Shown: piece by piece, positions 1-7,987 of the stretch | Numbering within the stretch: position 1 is the stretch's first letter | Layout of the letters: each line of letters starts with the position of its first letter | NCBI GenBank assembly: GCA_013361095.1 | Contig: JAATWA010000001.1 | Coordinates: 3,813,001 to 3,877,000, forward strand | Direction of reading: 5' to 3' | DNA: 64,000 bases | Source of the DNA: Pseudanabaena biceps | GTDB lineage: Bacteria; Cyanobacteriota; Cyanobacteriia; Pseudanabaenales; Pseudanabaenaceae | Notes under the pieces: generated by a model | Told to the model about the DNA's origin: nothing | The model's input: only the letters and a program-made list of their open reading frames with translations | Databases searched by the model: none | Translations under genes and position numbers: made by a program

Positions 1-245
1 ATGTTGCCAAAGCTGGCGACAACTTTTACTTTTTCACGGATACGCTTTAACGCCGCATAGATTTCTTGAGAATCGCCAACGGTTCCCCCAGGGCTATCGA
101 TCCGCAATAAGAGAGCGGGAAATTTTTGATCTTCCACAAATTCAAGGGCTTCCAGAACGCGAGTGCGAGTGCTTGACCCGATCGCTCCTGTGATTTCAAT
201 ACGTGCGATTTTTTTGCGGAATTTGCGTTTTAGAAAGCCGAACAT
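1..245 (-). CDS. sppA: Signal peptide peptidase SppA (protease IV), N-terminal part only
   Basis: The gene runs off the left edge; only the first 81 codons are visible, starting at the ATG complementary to 243-245. The translation begins MFGFLKRKFRKK, a short basic N-terminus, followed by IARIEITGAIG and LLLRIDSPGGTVGDSQEIY. The RIDSPGG segment is characteristic of the ClpP-like fold of SppA, the membrane-associated serine protease that degrades cleaved signal peptides. The catalytic serine and lysine lie beyond the window. The basic start without a long transmembrane helix resembles the short cyanobacterial/archaeal type. The family call is firm; completeness cannot be judged. Confidence 0.9.
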   Translation of the reverse strand, partial: MFGFLKRKFRKKIARIEITGAIGSSTRTRVLEALEFVEDQKFPALLLRIDSPGGTVGDSQEIYAALKRIREKVKVVASFGN

Positions 246-334
246 TAAGTTATGAGGTATAGGTTGAAGTAACTCCATACTATATTAATCGCTACTAATC
301 GCTTACAGGGCTTTGAGCCTTCTTACAGCGCTTT

Positions 335-419
335 GCGATCAAACCCAAACCATAAGAATTTACTTAAAAGTGTTGCAAATCAACACTTTTAAGTAAATTC
401 TTATGGTTCGTTTGATCGC
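335..419. repeat. Armed hairpin, AGTGTTG core (type A), with outer terminal repeats
   Basis: Perfect 27-bp arms 349-375/381-407 around a 5-nt loop, plus a second outer arm pair GCGATCAAAC (335-344) / GTTTGATCGC (410-419). It is preceded by TTACAGCGCTTTGCG (322-336). The same layout recurs near 10154 and 36173. It lies between divergent sppA and the GT2 gene. Confidence 0.8.
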
Positions 420-441
420 AAATTGATGTAAATGCCCAGAA

Positions 442-480
442 AATTTTTGAAAGCCTGACTTCGCTAGACTTTCAAAAATT
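442..480. repeat. Hairpin with AATTTTTGAAAG arms
   Basis: 12-bp arms 442-453/469-480 flank an imperfect centre containing ACTTCGCT. It belongs to the GAAAG...CTTTC hairpin class seen at 10240, 26573, 59415 and 60200. Confidence 0.6.
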
Positions 481-508
481 GATTTTGACAATGGGAATTT
501 CTAAGTTT

Positions 509-638
509 CAGCAATTCTCATTATGAAACCAAGTTTGGGGTTTGCAACGCCTAAGGCGTTGCAAACCCCAAACTTGGTTTTTGAAAGCCAGCCGTAGGCT
601 GGCTTTCAAAAAATCAATTTTTATAATGGGAATTGCTG
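509..638. repeat. Composite element: two hairpins inside an outer inverted repeat
   Basis: The outer inverted repeat CAGCAATTCTCATTAT (509-524) pairs with 623-638 with a small mismatch. Inside are a perfect 26-bp hairpin (526-551/555-580, loop TAA) and a second 13-bp hairpin (581-593/597-609). A sister copy with different inner arms is at 37011-37140. The gap 246-653 holds nothing but these repeats. Confidence 0.75.
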
Positions 639-653
639 TCTAAGTTTTGATGA

Positions 654-2066
654 TTGTCAAAAACACACAATGAAAAGCGGTATCCTGAGTATATTCAAGC
701 TAAACATTTCGTAATAAAATCCCAGATGCACGAGACGGACTTTCGTAGCAGCCTTCATTCAGGAGGCGATCGCCGCAGACTAAAAACAATTATTGTCCTT
801 GCCATTGTCTACGGAGCGACAGTTGGTATGCATTTCTTACCTTGGAGTCGTTGGCTGCTGTTAGGTTTGTTCAGCATTCAGGCTTTGCGGTTAATATTTG
901 CGCCCTCATTACCAGCGATCGCGGTAGCCACTACTGAGATTGAAGCAAATCAGGAACTGCCATTTTTTTCGCTCTTAGCTTCCGCAAAAAATGAAGAAGC
1001 TGTAATTGGGAATTTAGTAAAAAATCTCTGCCAGATTGACTATCCTAGCGATCGCTTTGAAGTATGGATTGTCGATGACAACAGCAGCGATCGCACACCC
1101 GAAGTTTTAAATTTACTCAAACAAAAATATCCACAACTCAAAACTTTGCGCCGTGGTGATGAAGCTCAAGGGGGCAAATCAGGCGCATTAAATCAAGTTT
1201 TGACCATGACCAAAGGCGACATTATTGGTGTATTTGATGCTGATGCTCAAGTACCTGCAAATGTGTTGCGATCGCTGCTGCCTCTGTTTCAACAACCAAA
1301 AGTTGGCGCAGTCCAATTACGCAAAGAGATCACTAATGTCGAAGAAAATTGGTGGACAGCGGGACAGTCTGCCGAAATGGCTCTGGATCTCTGCCTACAA
1401 GATTTACGGATTAGAGTTGGTGGTGTCGGAGAATTGCGCGGCAATGGTCAATTTGTGCGCTTAGCTGCTCTCAAAGATTGCGGCGGCTGGAATGAACAAA
1501 CGATCACCGATGATCTCGATCTGACAATTCGCTTACATCTGTGTCAATGGGATATCGCCTGTTTAAATTTTCCTGCGGTGCAGGAGGAGGGCGTAGTCAC
1601 AGCCCAACAGCTATGGCATCAGCGCAATCGATGGGCTGAGGGTGGCTTTCAGCGCTATCTCGACTACGCTCATTTATTGCTAAGCGGTCGGATGGGATTT
1701 TTTAAAACCTTTGATGCAGGGTTATTTTACATCAATCAATATTTGCTGACGATCGCCTTCATTCCTGATACGATCGCCGCAATCGTCTTAGGCGATAGCC
1801 CCATGTTACCCGCGATCGCAGGTTTTTCCCTTGCCCTAAGTTCTGTCACGATGGCATTTGGAATGAGACGTTCTTATAAAATGTCGTGGCGATCGGCAAT
1901 CTGGAAAACAGTCTCAGGGATGATCTATATGCTGCACTGGATTCCAGTGATTGGTAGCGTGACTTTGAGAATGTGCGTTTTGCCTAAAAAACTAAAATGG
2001 GTCAAAACCGTTCATCAAGGCGCTGGCGAGAGCATTTTAGAACTTACAGAAAGTGGAACTACATAG
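654..2066 (+). CDS. Membrane GT2 glycosyltransferase, probable beta-monoglucosyldiacylglycerol synthase
   Basis: A family 2 glycosyltransferase of processive-like layout. Visible motifs are DDNSSDRT (from D141), the metal-binding DAD (D195-D197), TDDLDL (D286/D287) and QRNRW (Q323-W327), numbered from the TTG at 654. Two membrane segments precede the catalytic domain (about residues 44-90) and several follow it (about 350-450). Length and layout match the cyanobacterial enzyme that transfers glucose from UDP-glucose to diacylglycerol, the first step towards galactolipids (Synechocystis Sll1377 type). That specific assignment is inferred from family resemblance; the GT2 fold is certain. The start could be TTG 654 or ATG 726. 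A hairpin begins two bases after the stop. Confidence 0.75.
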   Translation: MSKTHNEKRYPEYIQAKHFVIKSQMHETDFRSSLHSGGDRRRLKTIIVLAIVYGATVGMHFLPWSRWLLLGLFSIQALRLIFAPSLPAIAVATTEIEANQELPFFSLLASAKNEEAVIGNLVKNLCQIDYPSDRFEVWIVDDNSSDRTPEVLNLLKQKYPQLKTLRRGDEAQGGKSGALNQVLTMTKGDIIGVFDADAQVPANVLRSLLPLFQQPKVGAVQLRKEITNVEENWWTAGQSAEMALDLCLQDLRIRVGGVGELRGNGQFVRLAALKDCGGWNEQTITDDLDLTIRLHLCQWDIACLNFPAVQEEGVVTAQQLWHQRNRWAEGGFQRYLDYAHLLLSGRMGFFKTFDAGLFYINQYLLTIAFIPDTIAAIVLGDSPMLPAIAGFSLALSSVTMAFGMRRSYKMSWRSAIWKTVSGMIYMLHWIPVIGSVTLRMCVLPKKLKWVKTVHQGAGESILELTESGTT

Positions 2067-2067
2067 A

Positions 2068-2108
2068 ACAAGATGAATGACAGCGCTTTACGCCGTCATT
2101 CATCTTGT
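2068..2108. terminator. Hairpin after the GT2 gene
   Basis: 13-bp arms 2068-2080/2096-2108 (ACAAGATGAATGA) with a GCG...CGC core. It starts two bases after the stop codon, so a terminator role is likely. Confidence 0.65.
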
Positions 2109-2140
2109 TGTAACTATCTTGAATCAAAGCGATTCTGAGA

Positions 2141-2199
2141 AGCCCCCATAATTTTTTAAAAGTGTTGCTCTGCAACACTTTTAAAAAATTATGGGGGCT
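2141..2199. repeat. Armed hairpin, AGTGTTGC core, 28-bp perfect arms
   Basis: Arms 2141-2168/2172-2199 are perfect around the loop TCT, with outer AGCCCCCATAA. From 2200 to 2497 no gene is seen: the stretch is AT-rich and is the upstream region of the diguanylate cyclase. Confidence 0.75.
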
Positions 2200-2497
2200 T
2201 AGATTTGACTACAAAGCTCTGCAAATTGAATTGTTTACTGTAAAGATTTATTGCGTTTTTTTACAGTATATACAACTCATACATTGTTTAAACGCAATTT
2301 GAAACTATAGGATGACAAACTGGAATTCATCAATGAGATATAAGTTAGCTAGGCATAATTAGAGGATTACAGTTAAACCTTGCAGTTCATACTGCGCGTT
2401 CGCCACAGGGTTTTAGCCTTTATATTTAACTGCGCCTTGCTACCAAGTTAATCTCCATAGAGCCGCCTTGTTTTTTTATAAGTATGGAAAAATAAAC

Positions 2498-3415
2498 ATG
2501 GGCAATGAGATAAAATCTAATTCAAGTAATCCAAACGAGCTAGTAGTTGACAAAAAAATTCCACTTGAATTTGTGTTGGATCAAAGTGAAGAAATCAAAA
2601 AAGACGTTAAAGAGGCTGCTAGTCAGATTGGCTCAGTAAATGCAGTTTTAGATGACAAAGAAACTGCCCAATCTTCGACTATGAGCATTGAGGAGGTAAT
2701 TGCTCAGAATAAAAGAGCCCAGCAGAAGGTTGCTAAAGCTGCGGAAGATCTACATCATGTAAACACTGAGCTAGCTAAGCAAGTAGCCGAAAGAATTGAT
2801 ATCGAGTCAGAATTAGAAAAAACTAGGAGTGATTTATTTGAACTGCGTACGGATTTATCAAGATCTCGTGCAAAAGAGAAGGATACACTACGCATTGCAC
2901 TTCATGACGCATTAACAGGACTTCCAAATCGCTTAATGCTAGAACAGCGTCTCGAATATGGATTGCTTCAAGCAAGTCGCCATGACTGGAAGTTAGCGAT
3001 TCTGTTCATTGATCTAGATAAATTTAAGAACATTAATGATTCCTATGGTCATAACATTGGAGATCGGGTCTTAATCACGATTGCAAGGCGCTTACAAGAC
3101 TTTGTTCGCGGTGAAGATATCGTTAGTCGATGGGGAGGTGACGAGTTTGTATGTATCCTAATGAATATCAGTCGAGAATCTGACGTGATTAGTCTTGCTG
3201 AACAGATGGTTGCCCGAATATCTGAAGATTGTGATTTTGATGGAACGATTGTCTCTACAAGTGCCACGATTGGAATCGCTATATGTCCTAGAGATGGAGA
3301 TACAGCTGATATTCTCTTCCAAAAGGTTGATAGAGCTATGTATAAATCTAAAGGAACAGACAAGAGAGTCATGCTATTTAGTGAATCTCTACTAGATGTT
3401 CCCGCAATTAAATAA
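2498..3415 (+). CDS. GGDEF-domain diguanylate cyclase with coiled-coil N-terminus
   Basis: Predicted to make cyclic di-GMP from two GTP. The N-terminal half (about residues 15-130) is charged and heptad-like, probably a dimerising coiled coil, with no membrane segment. The C-terminal half is a complete GGDEF domain: DALTGLPNR, the metal-binding FIDLDKFKNIND and the signature GGDEF at residues 213-217. RGED five residues before GGDEF fits the RxxD inhibitory site, so product feedback is expected. No EAL domain is present. ATG 2498 is preferred to the in-frame TTG at 2468 because the protein then starts MGNEI and the upstream codons look like non-coding sequence. It stands alone, with 286 bases of AT-rich DNA and no visible gene downstream. 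Confidence 0.9.
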   Translation: MGNEIKSNSSNPNELVVDKKIPLEFVLDQSEEIKKDVKEAASQIGSVNAVLDDKETAQSSTMSIEEVIAQNKRAQQKVAKAAEDLHHVNTELAKQVAERIDIESELEKTRSDLFELRTDLSRSRAKEKDTLRIALHDALTGLPNRLMLEQRLEYGLLQASRHDWKLAILFIDLDKFKNINDSYGHNIGDRVLITIARRLQDFVRGEDIVSRWGGDEFVCILMNISRESDVISLAEQMVARISEDCDFDGTIVSTSATIGIAICPRDGDTADILFQKVDRAMYKSKGTDKRVMLFSESLLDVPAIK

Positions 3416-3701
3416 ATTTAATTAGCAAATACTCAACGCTTTGCACTTTTCTTATTACATAAAGTATCAACAAACCGTATTTATGAGGATAAAGTATTTA
3501 ATTCTATTTATTTCTTAATAAAGCCATCAAAATCAAGATAAATGGTGTTTACATTTCGATATATATTTAAAACTTATTTCTTTAGGTAGATGAATAATAT
3601 TTTGTAATAATACATACTTTACTCATAAAGAAATAAGACATGAATTAACTGTAATTTTGTCACTCTTTTCTTTTAAAGAAATATAACTGAGGATATTAAT
3701 T

Positions 3702-3959
3702 ATGAGTTTGCAAGATAAAGCTAAAGCTGTTGCCAAAAATATTGAAGGCAAGGTTGAAGAAGCTATTGGTAATGTCACAGGTGACACTAAGAGAGAGGCT
3801 TCTGGACAAGCAAAACAAGTTGAAGCAGATGTTATAAATGCATCTGAAAATGTCAAGGATAAAGCAAAAGATGTTGCTAATATTGTCCAAGAAAAAGCAA
3901 AAGATGTTGCTGATGCTGTAAAAGCTAAGGCTAGAGATGTCAAAAATGCGGTTGATTAA
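3702..3959 (+). CDS. CsbD-like stress protein
   Basis: An 85-residue, highly charged, probably alpha-helical soluble protein that starts MSLQDKAKAVAKNIEGKVEE, the typical beginning of the CsbD family. CsbD proteins are induced by general stress in bacteria; their molecular role is unknown. The C-terminal half has degenerate 11-residue-like KAKDVA repeats (EKAKDVADAVKAKARDV), reminiscent of LEA proteins. GAGGA lies about 9 bases before the ATG. It is the first of three small genes in the same direction (3702, 4152, 4455). Confidence 0.85.
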   Translation: MSLQDKAKAVAKNIEGKVEEAIGNVTGDTKREASGQAKQVEADVINASENVKDKAKDVANIVQEKAKDVADAVKAKARDVKNAVD

Positions 3960-4151
3960 AAGTTAGGTTAGCTAGATTAGCTCAACAACTAACTTTTTGA
4001 AGTTTTTTGATAGTTTTATCTCAAAAGAATTGAAATAATTTCAAAAGCTATCTATCGTTTATGATTATCGGTTTGATTTTAAAACAGTTAAGTCTCTAGG
4101 CATAGTTAGATATAAAGCCCAGTGACTTAGCTAATAGTAGGAGGTAAATAT

Positions 4152-4397
4152 ATGGATTTTATTTGGTTTATTTTGATCGGTTTGGCTGCGGGTTGGCTCG
4201 CAGGGCAACTGGTAAAGGGCGGTGGTTTTGGTGTGGTGGGAGACATTATTGTGGGTGTCATTGGCGCATTACTTGGAGGGTTCCTATTTAGCACCTTTGG
4301 AGTATCTACTGGCGGCGGATTACTTGGCAGTTTACTAGTAGCTACCATTGGCGCTGTCGTTCTTCTTTTTGCTCTACGGCTCATTAAGTCAGCGTAA
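4152..4397 (+). CDS. GlsB/YeaQ/YmgE family (transglycosylase-associated) small membrane protein
   Basis: An 81-residue protein with three hydrophobic, glycine-rich segments (about residues 2-18, 24-45 and 53-75). The pattern WFILIGLAAGWLAG, then a GGGFG turn, then GALLGG, is typical of the YeaQ/GlsB family of inner-membrane stress proteins. A strong ribosome binding site (TAGGAGG) precedes the ATG. Biochemical function is not known for the family. Confidence 0.85.
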   Translation: MDFIWFILIGLAAGWLAGQLVKGGGFGVVGDIIVGVIGALLGGFLFSTFGVSTGGGLLGSLLVATIGAVVLLFALRLIKSA

Positions 4398-4454
4398 TCG
4401 TCATTATCTAAGTAAAGTCTAGTCTAATCAATTATTAAGAGTTCAATTAAAATC

Positions 4455-4934
4455 ATGTCTGACGAAAGAGATCAAGAAATTACTAGAAAAGTTACTTCTA
4501 GTTCAAATACTCCTCCCAATGGATACAGCGTTTCTGAAGAACGCTCGACGAGAGTAACTAATGAGGGGAATTCAAGTGCAGTGGTTGTCGCTGTCTTGTT
4601 ATTCTTGGCTATCGGTGGAGGCGCGATCGCCTACTTCCTCAATAGTCGCCCTGCGCCCACACCGATATTAGTTCCGAGTGCCGTTGACACTGTGAAAGAG
4701 AACAAATCGACCATAATCGAGCGGAACAATACAACTATTAGAGAAGTAAGTCCCGCTTCTCCTCAAGCGACTCCTAGAGTTCAGATTAATATCCCTGCGG
4801 CAACTGTTCAACCACAGCCTGTAGCACCTGCTCCAGCAGTAACAGTAACGGCGACACCAACACCAACAGCAGCAGCAACTCCTAAGGCTGTGACTCCTTC
4901 GCCAACCGCAACAACAGGCGCTCCTAATAACTAA
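4455..4934 (+). CDS. Single-pass membrane protein with Pro/Thr-rich tail, unknown function
   Basis: A 159-residue protein. A polar N-terminus of about 45 residues is followed by one transmembrane helix (VVVAVLLFLAIGGGAIAYFL, about 46-65) and a low-complexity tail rich in Pro, Ala, Thr and Val. The layout suggests a membrane anchor with a flexible extracytoplasmic tail. No catalytic motif was recognised. It follows the YeaQ-like gene by 57 bases and ends just before a double hairpin. Confidence 0.6.
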   Translation: MSDERDQEITRKVTSSSNTPPNGYSVSEERSTRVTNEGNSSAVVVAVLLFLAIGGGAIAYFLNSRPAPTPILVPSAVDTVKENKSTIIERNNTTIREVSPASPQATPRVQINIPAATVQPQPVAPAPAVTVTATPTPTAAATPKAVTPSPTATTGAPNN

Positions 4935-4969
4935 GTAGCTCTTGTCTGTTGAATAGCAACGCAAGACAT

Positions 4970-5012
4970 AAAAAGAGAAGATTAGTTGCGGCGCAACTAA
5001 TCTTCTCTTTTT
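4970..5012. terminator. Armed hairpin ending in T-run
   Basis: Perfect 20-bp arms 4970-4989/4993-5012, GTTGC/GCAAC core and a final run of T. A good rho-independent terminator for the rightward gene at 4455. Confidence 0.75.
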
Positions 5013-5027
5013 TACTAGGTAACCCTG

Positions 5028-5070
5028 AAAAACTTTAAAAGGCTTGCAAAGCAAGCCTTTTAAAGTTTTT
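5028..5070. terminator. Armed hairpin, AAAAGGCTTGC core, after amylosucrase
   Basis: Perfect 20-bp arms 5028-5047/5051-5070, loop AAA. It ends two bases before the amylosucrase stop, so it can end transcription of the leftward sucrose cluster. Confidence 0.75.
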
Positions 5071-5072
5071 TG

Positions 5073-7025
5073 TTATGTTGTTCTTAACCAACAAAACTGA
5101 TAGCCTTGGAGGACAAGACTTTCATCATGTTGAGAAGGCTTTTTACCAGTATATAAATCGACAAACTGAGAGTAGACATTAAAACCTGTATTGCTTAAAG
5201 CTGATAATTCCAAATATTGGGTATTGACATCAAAATTAGCAAGGACTAACACTTTCTCGGATGGGCGCTGATGATCGAACCGTATAAAACCGAGCAAATG
5301 TTCGTTATCTAGATGGAGTAGTTCACGATTATTAAAATCGGCAAAGGCAGAGATTTCTTTACGGATCGCAATCATCTTTTTCATAGCAGTAAAAATTGCG
5401 TATTGCGGTGTGCCTTGTTTTTTGCGTAATTCTGCTTTTTCCCAATCGATTTTGGGACGATGCACCCAGCGAGCATCATTGGCTTTGCTCGAATCTTCAT
5501 AAAAGCTGTAATCATTCAATACACCCAAGGCATCACCGTTATAAATCAAAGGGATTCCACCGAAGGACAGAATAATGCCGTGGAGCAAGAGAATCCTGTC
5601 AATAGCGGAGGTAATTAAACCTTTGTCTTGCATCTCTAGAGCCGATTCCAAGCCGACTAAAGAAGCTAGGGAGCCACAAACTCTTCCATCGCCTGTGGAT
5701 TCATTATGCATAAATTCTAAGCCTCTAGCTAAGCCATCATACTTGCCGCTAAAGTAATCAATTAAAAAGCGTCTGTGAGAATATGGCTCATAACCCGCTA
5801 GGCGAATATCGTTGTCGTCAAAGCCAAAACCAATGTCATCGTGACAGCGGACATAATTTAGCCAAGTTGCCCGTTCCAGTTTATTGGGCAAGCTTTTGAT
5901 CCCTTGACTGAGGAGTTTCGTATTTTTAGTTGCTACGCTATCCCAGAGCAACGCCATTAAAGTAGCGTTATAGGCAATTTCACATTCTTTAGCAACGATC
6001 GCATCTTCTCCAAAATACTTAATCACTTCCACAGGCGCAACGATCGCTTCGGCAATAAATAGCACTCCTGGAGCAGTTACTTGGCAACAGTCTTTCATTA
6101 GCTGCAAAATCAAATGCGCTTTACGTTCGTTTTGACAGGAAGTGCCAATTTTCTTCCACAAAAAAGCCACCGCATCAAGACGCAAAATATCCACACCTTG
6201 ATTTGCCCAAAACAGGATAATGTCCAGCATCTCAATAAATACATTAGGGTTGCTGTAGTTCAAATCCCATTGATAATCATGGAAAACTGTCATTACCCAT
6301 TTTTGCATTTCAGGATTCCAAGTGAAATTTCCTGGAGAAGTTTCGGGAAATACTTCTGGCATACTCTGCTCAAACATATCAGGGACTTCTCGACCTTCAA
6401 AAATATAGTAATAGTCCTGAAAGCGGCGATCGCCCTTAATCGCTTTCTTAGCCCATTCATGTTCATCAGAAGTATGATTGAGAACAATATCGAGAACTAA
6501 TAAAATATCGCGTTTGCGGAAGTCTGCGGCAATGTGGCGAATATCTTCTAGATTACCAACATGCTCATCAATTTGCCGAAAATCACTGATTGCATAGCCT
6601 CCATCGCTTTTACCTTCAGGACATTTCAAAATTGGCATAATATGCACTAGATTGATACCTAGTTCTTGAAAATAGCTAGATTTATTAGCAAGATCGCTTA
6701 AATTATCTGCAAATCCATTGGAATAAAGCGCCATCCCCACCCATTTTTGAGATAAAAACCAGTTGTGATCCTGTTCGCGCTGCATATCCAAACGTTCCAA
6801 TTCGGCAGAGCGATCAATATAGCCCTTCGCCATCGTTTCCACTAAGCGCAACATCTGCAACTTAAAATCATCACGATGTCCGTACAGCGTATAAAACAGC
6901 GAATGGATTGCATAAAAATTAGCTCCCAGTCTTGTATAAAAATGTCGCAAGTCTTGACGGCGAATTTCAGGCTTTAAATCATCAAGTATAGAATTTAAAA
7001 GGGAATGAGAGATTTGTTCGTACAT
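5073..7025 (-). CDS. ams: Amylosucrase (GH13)
   Basis: Amylosucrase transfers glucose from sucrose to growing alpha-1,4-glucan and releases fructose (EC 2.4.1.4); it can also cleave sucrose. The 650-residue length and all-helical N-terminal domain (about 1-90) before the GH13 barrel match the family. The predicted nucleophile Asp284 (LRLDAVAFLW) and acid/base Glu326 (LFIAEAIV) fall almost exactly where the Neisseria enzyme has D286 and E328; the barrel motif DIVLNHTSDEH and CHDDIG are also present. It is last in a minus-strand cluster after spsA and spp, linking sucrose synthesis with its conversion to glucan. A hairpin separates it from spp. Confidence 0.93.
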   Translation of the reverse strand: MYEQISHSLLNSILDDLKPEIRRQDLRHFYTRLGANFYAIHSLFYTLYGHRDDFKLQMLRLVETMAKGYIDRSAELERLDMQREQDHNWFLSQKWVGMALYSNGFADNLSDLANKSSYFQELGINLVHIMPILKCPEGKSDGGYAISDFRQIDEHVGNLEDIRHIAADFRKRDILLVLDIVLNHTSDEHEWAKKAIKGDRRFQDYYYIFEGREVPDMFEQSMPEVFPETSPGNFTWNPEMQKWVMTVFHDYQWDLNYSNPNVFIEMLDIILFWANQGVDILRLDAVAFLWKKIGTSCQNERKAHLILQLMKDCCQVTAPGVLFIAEAIVAPVEVIKYFGEDAIVAKECEIAYNATLMALLWDSVATKNTKLLSQGIKSLPNKLERATWLNYVRCHDDIGFGFDDNDIRLAGYEPYSHRRFLIDYFSGKYDGLARGLEFMHNESTGDGRVCGSLASLVGLESALEMQDKGLITSAIDRILLLHGIILSFGGIPLIYNGDALGVLNDYSFYEDSSKANDARWVHRPKIDWEKAELRKKQGTPQYAIFTAMKKMIAIRKEISAFADFNNRELLHLDNEHLLGFIRFDHQRPSEKVLVLANFDVNTQYLELSALSNTGFNVYSQFVDLYTGKKPSQHDESLVLQGYQFCWLRTT

Positions 7026-7052
7026 GGTGTTTTTCTAAAATATGTTTGCCTA

Positions 7053-7090
7053 TAGAATGTGTGTCGCGCTTTACGCGGCACATCATTCTA
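7053..7090. repeat. Imperfect hairpin between spp and amylosucrase
   Basis: TAGAATG (7053-7059) pairs with 7084-7090 around an imperfect GCGCG-type centre. The right arm covers the spp stop codon (7083-7085), so it may attenuate or process the cluster transcript rather than end it. Confidence 0.55.
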
Positions 7091-7928
7091 TCCATTTTTG
7101 TGTGTCTGGATAATAATGGACAATTCCTTCCAAAATCCCCGCACTATAGTTTCCATTCATGCCCAAAAAACCGCCATGAGCTAAATACAAACTGTGTATA
7201 TTCCCTTGTTCCTTTGCTTGTTGTTGAGATTGAGCAATTAGATCGACATGGGCATTGGCAACCAAAACCGAAGGCACAGGACTAATCAGCAATGGCAGAT
7301 CATTCCCGCTATCACCCGCAAAAACAGTGTTACCATGATCGAAATTCAATTGACTCATCAAGAACTCCACTGCATGAAGTTTGGTGGCATGGGCTGGCAA
7401 TATATCTAGTAGTCCAATTCCCTTAGCTTCATCAACACTGTAAATCAAACTTGCAGCAATATTTTGTTCTTCAAGGCGGCTTCTGATGTACTGCTGCAAA
7501 GGATCTTTTTCCACATCCAAGGGCAGATAATAACTAAGTTTAAAGCGACTCTGTTGATCGGGTTCTTGCAAAATTAAATGCGATATTTCCGCTAAATCGG
7601 TAAACCATGGCTCTAAATCTACAGCGTTTAAACCTCGCCAATCAACCGCAATCTGCTGTGTCCAGCTTTGCCAAGATTTCCAGCGCTCGCCATCAAATTG
7701 ATACATCGTGCTACCGACATCACCAACTATCCAATCGGGCGTGGGTAAATCATACTCTTGAATCGCTTCTTGAACTAATGCGAGATTTCTACCGCTCACA
7801 TATACCAAGCAAACTTCGGGGCGACTGACTAAACGGGTAAATATGGTTCGCGCTTGAGGAGATTCTGGTTGAGTTCCATTCGGTAAGAGGGTACGGTCAA
7901 GGTCAGTACAAATCAATAGTTTCTGCAT
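7083..7928 (-). CDS. spp: Sucrose-phosphate phosphatase (HAD superfamily)
   Basis: Releases sucrose from sucrose-6-phosphate, the last step of sucrose synthesis. The HAD nucleophile motif is intact, TDLDRTLL with D9 and D11; the later FAGDSGNDLPLL is the Mg-binding motif IV. At 281 residues it is the size of stand-alone cyanobacterial SPP. It lies 58 bases downstream of spsA on the same strand. The partner SPS carries a degenerate HAD domain, so this gene is probably the functional phosphatase. Confidence 0.88.
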   Translation of the reverse strand: MQKLLICTDLDRTLLPNGTQPESPQARTIFTRLVSRPEVCLVYVSGRNLALVQEAIQEYDLPTPDWIVGDVGSTMYQFDGERWKSWQSWTQQIAVDWRGLNAVDLEPWFTDLAEISHLILQEPDQQSRFKLSYYLPLDVEKDPLQQYIRSRLEEQNIAASLIYSVDEAKGIGLLDILPAHATKLHAVEFLMSQLNFDHGNTVFAGDSGNDLPLLISPVPSVLVANAHVDLIAQSQQQAKEQGNIHSLYLAHGGFLGMNGNYSAGILEGIVHYYPDTQKWIE

Positions 7929-7954
7929 AGGTCACGATTGGATTAGTTGATGTC

Positions 7955-7987
7955 AAGAGTTTTCCCGCCTTCGGCGGGAAAACTCTT
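7955..7987. repeat. Hairpin between spsA and spp
   Basis: Perfect 15-bp arms 7955-7969/7973-7987, CCCGCC-TTC-GGCGGG. The right arm touches the spsA stop codon. Lying inside the cluster, it may reduce downstream expression. Confidence 0.65.

Noticed and set aside
5575..5757. Short plus-strand frames inside the amylosucrase gene
   Set aside because: Antisense shadows of a gene with all catalytic residues in place.
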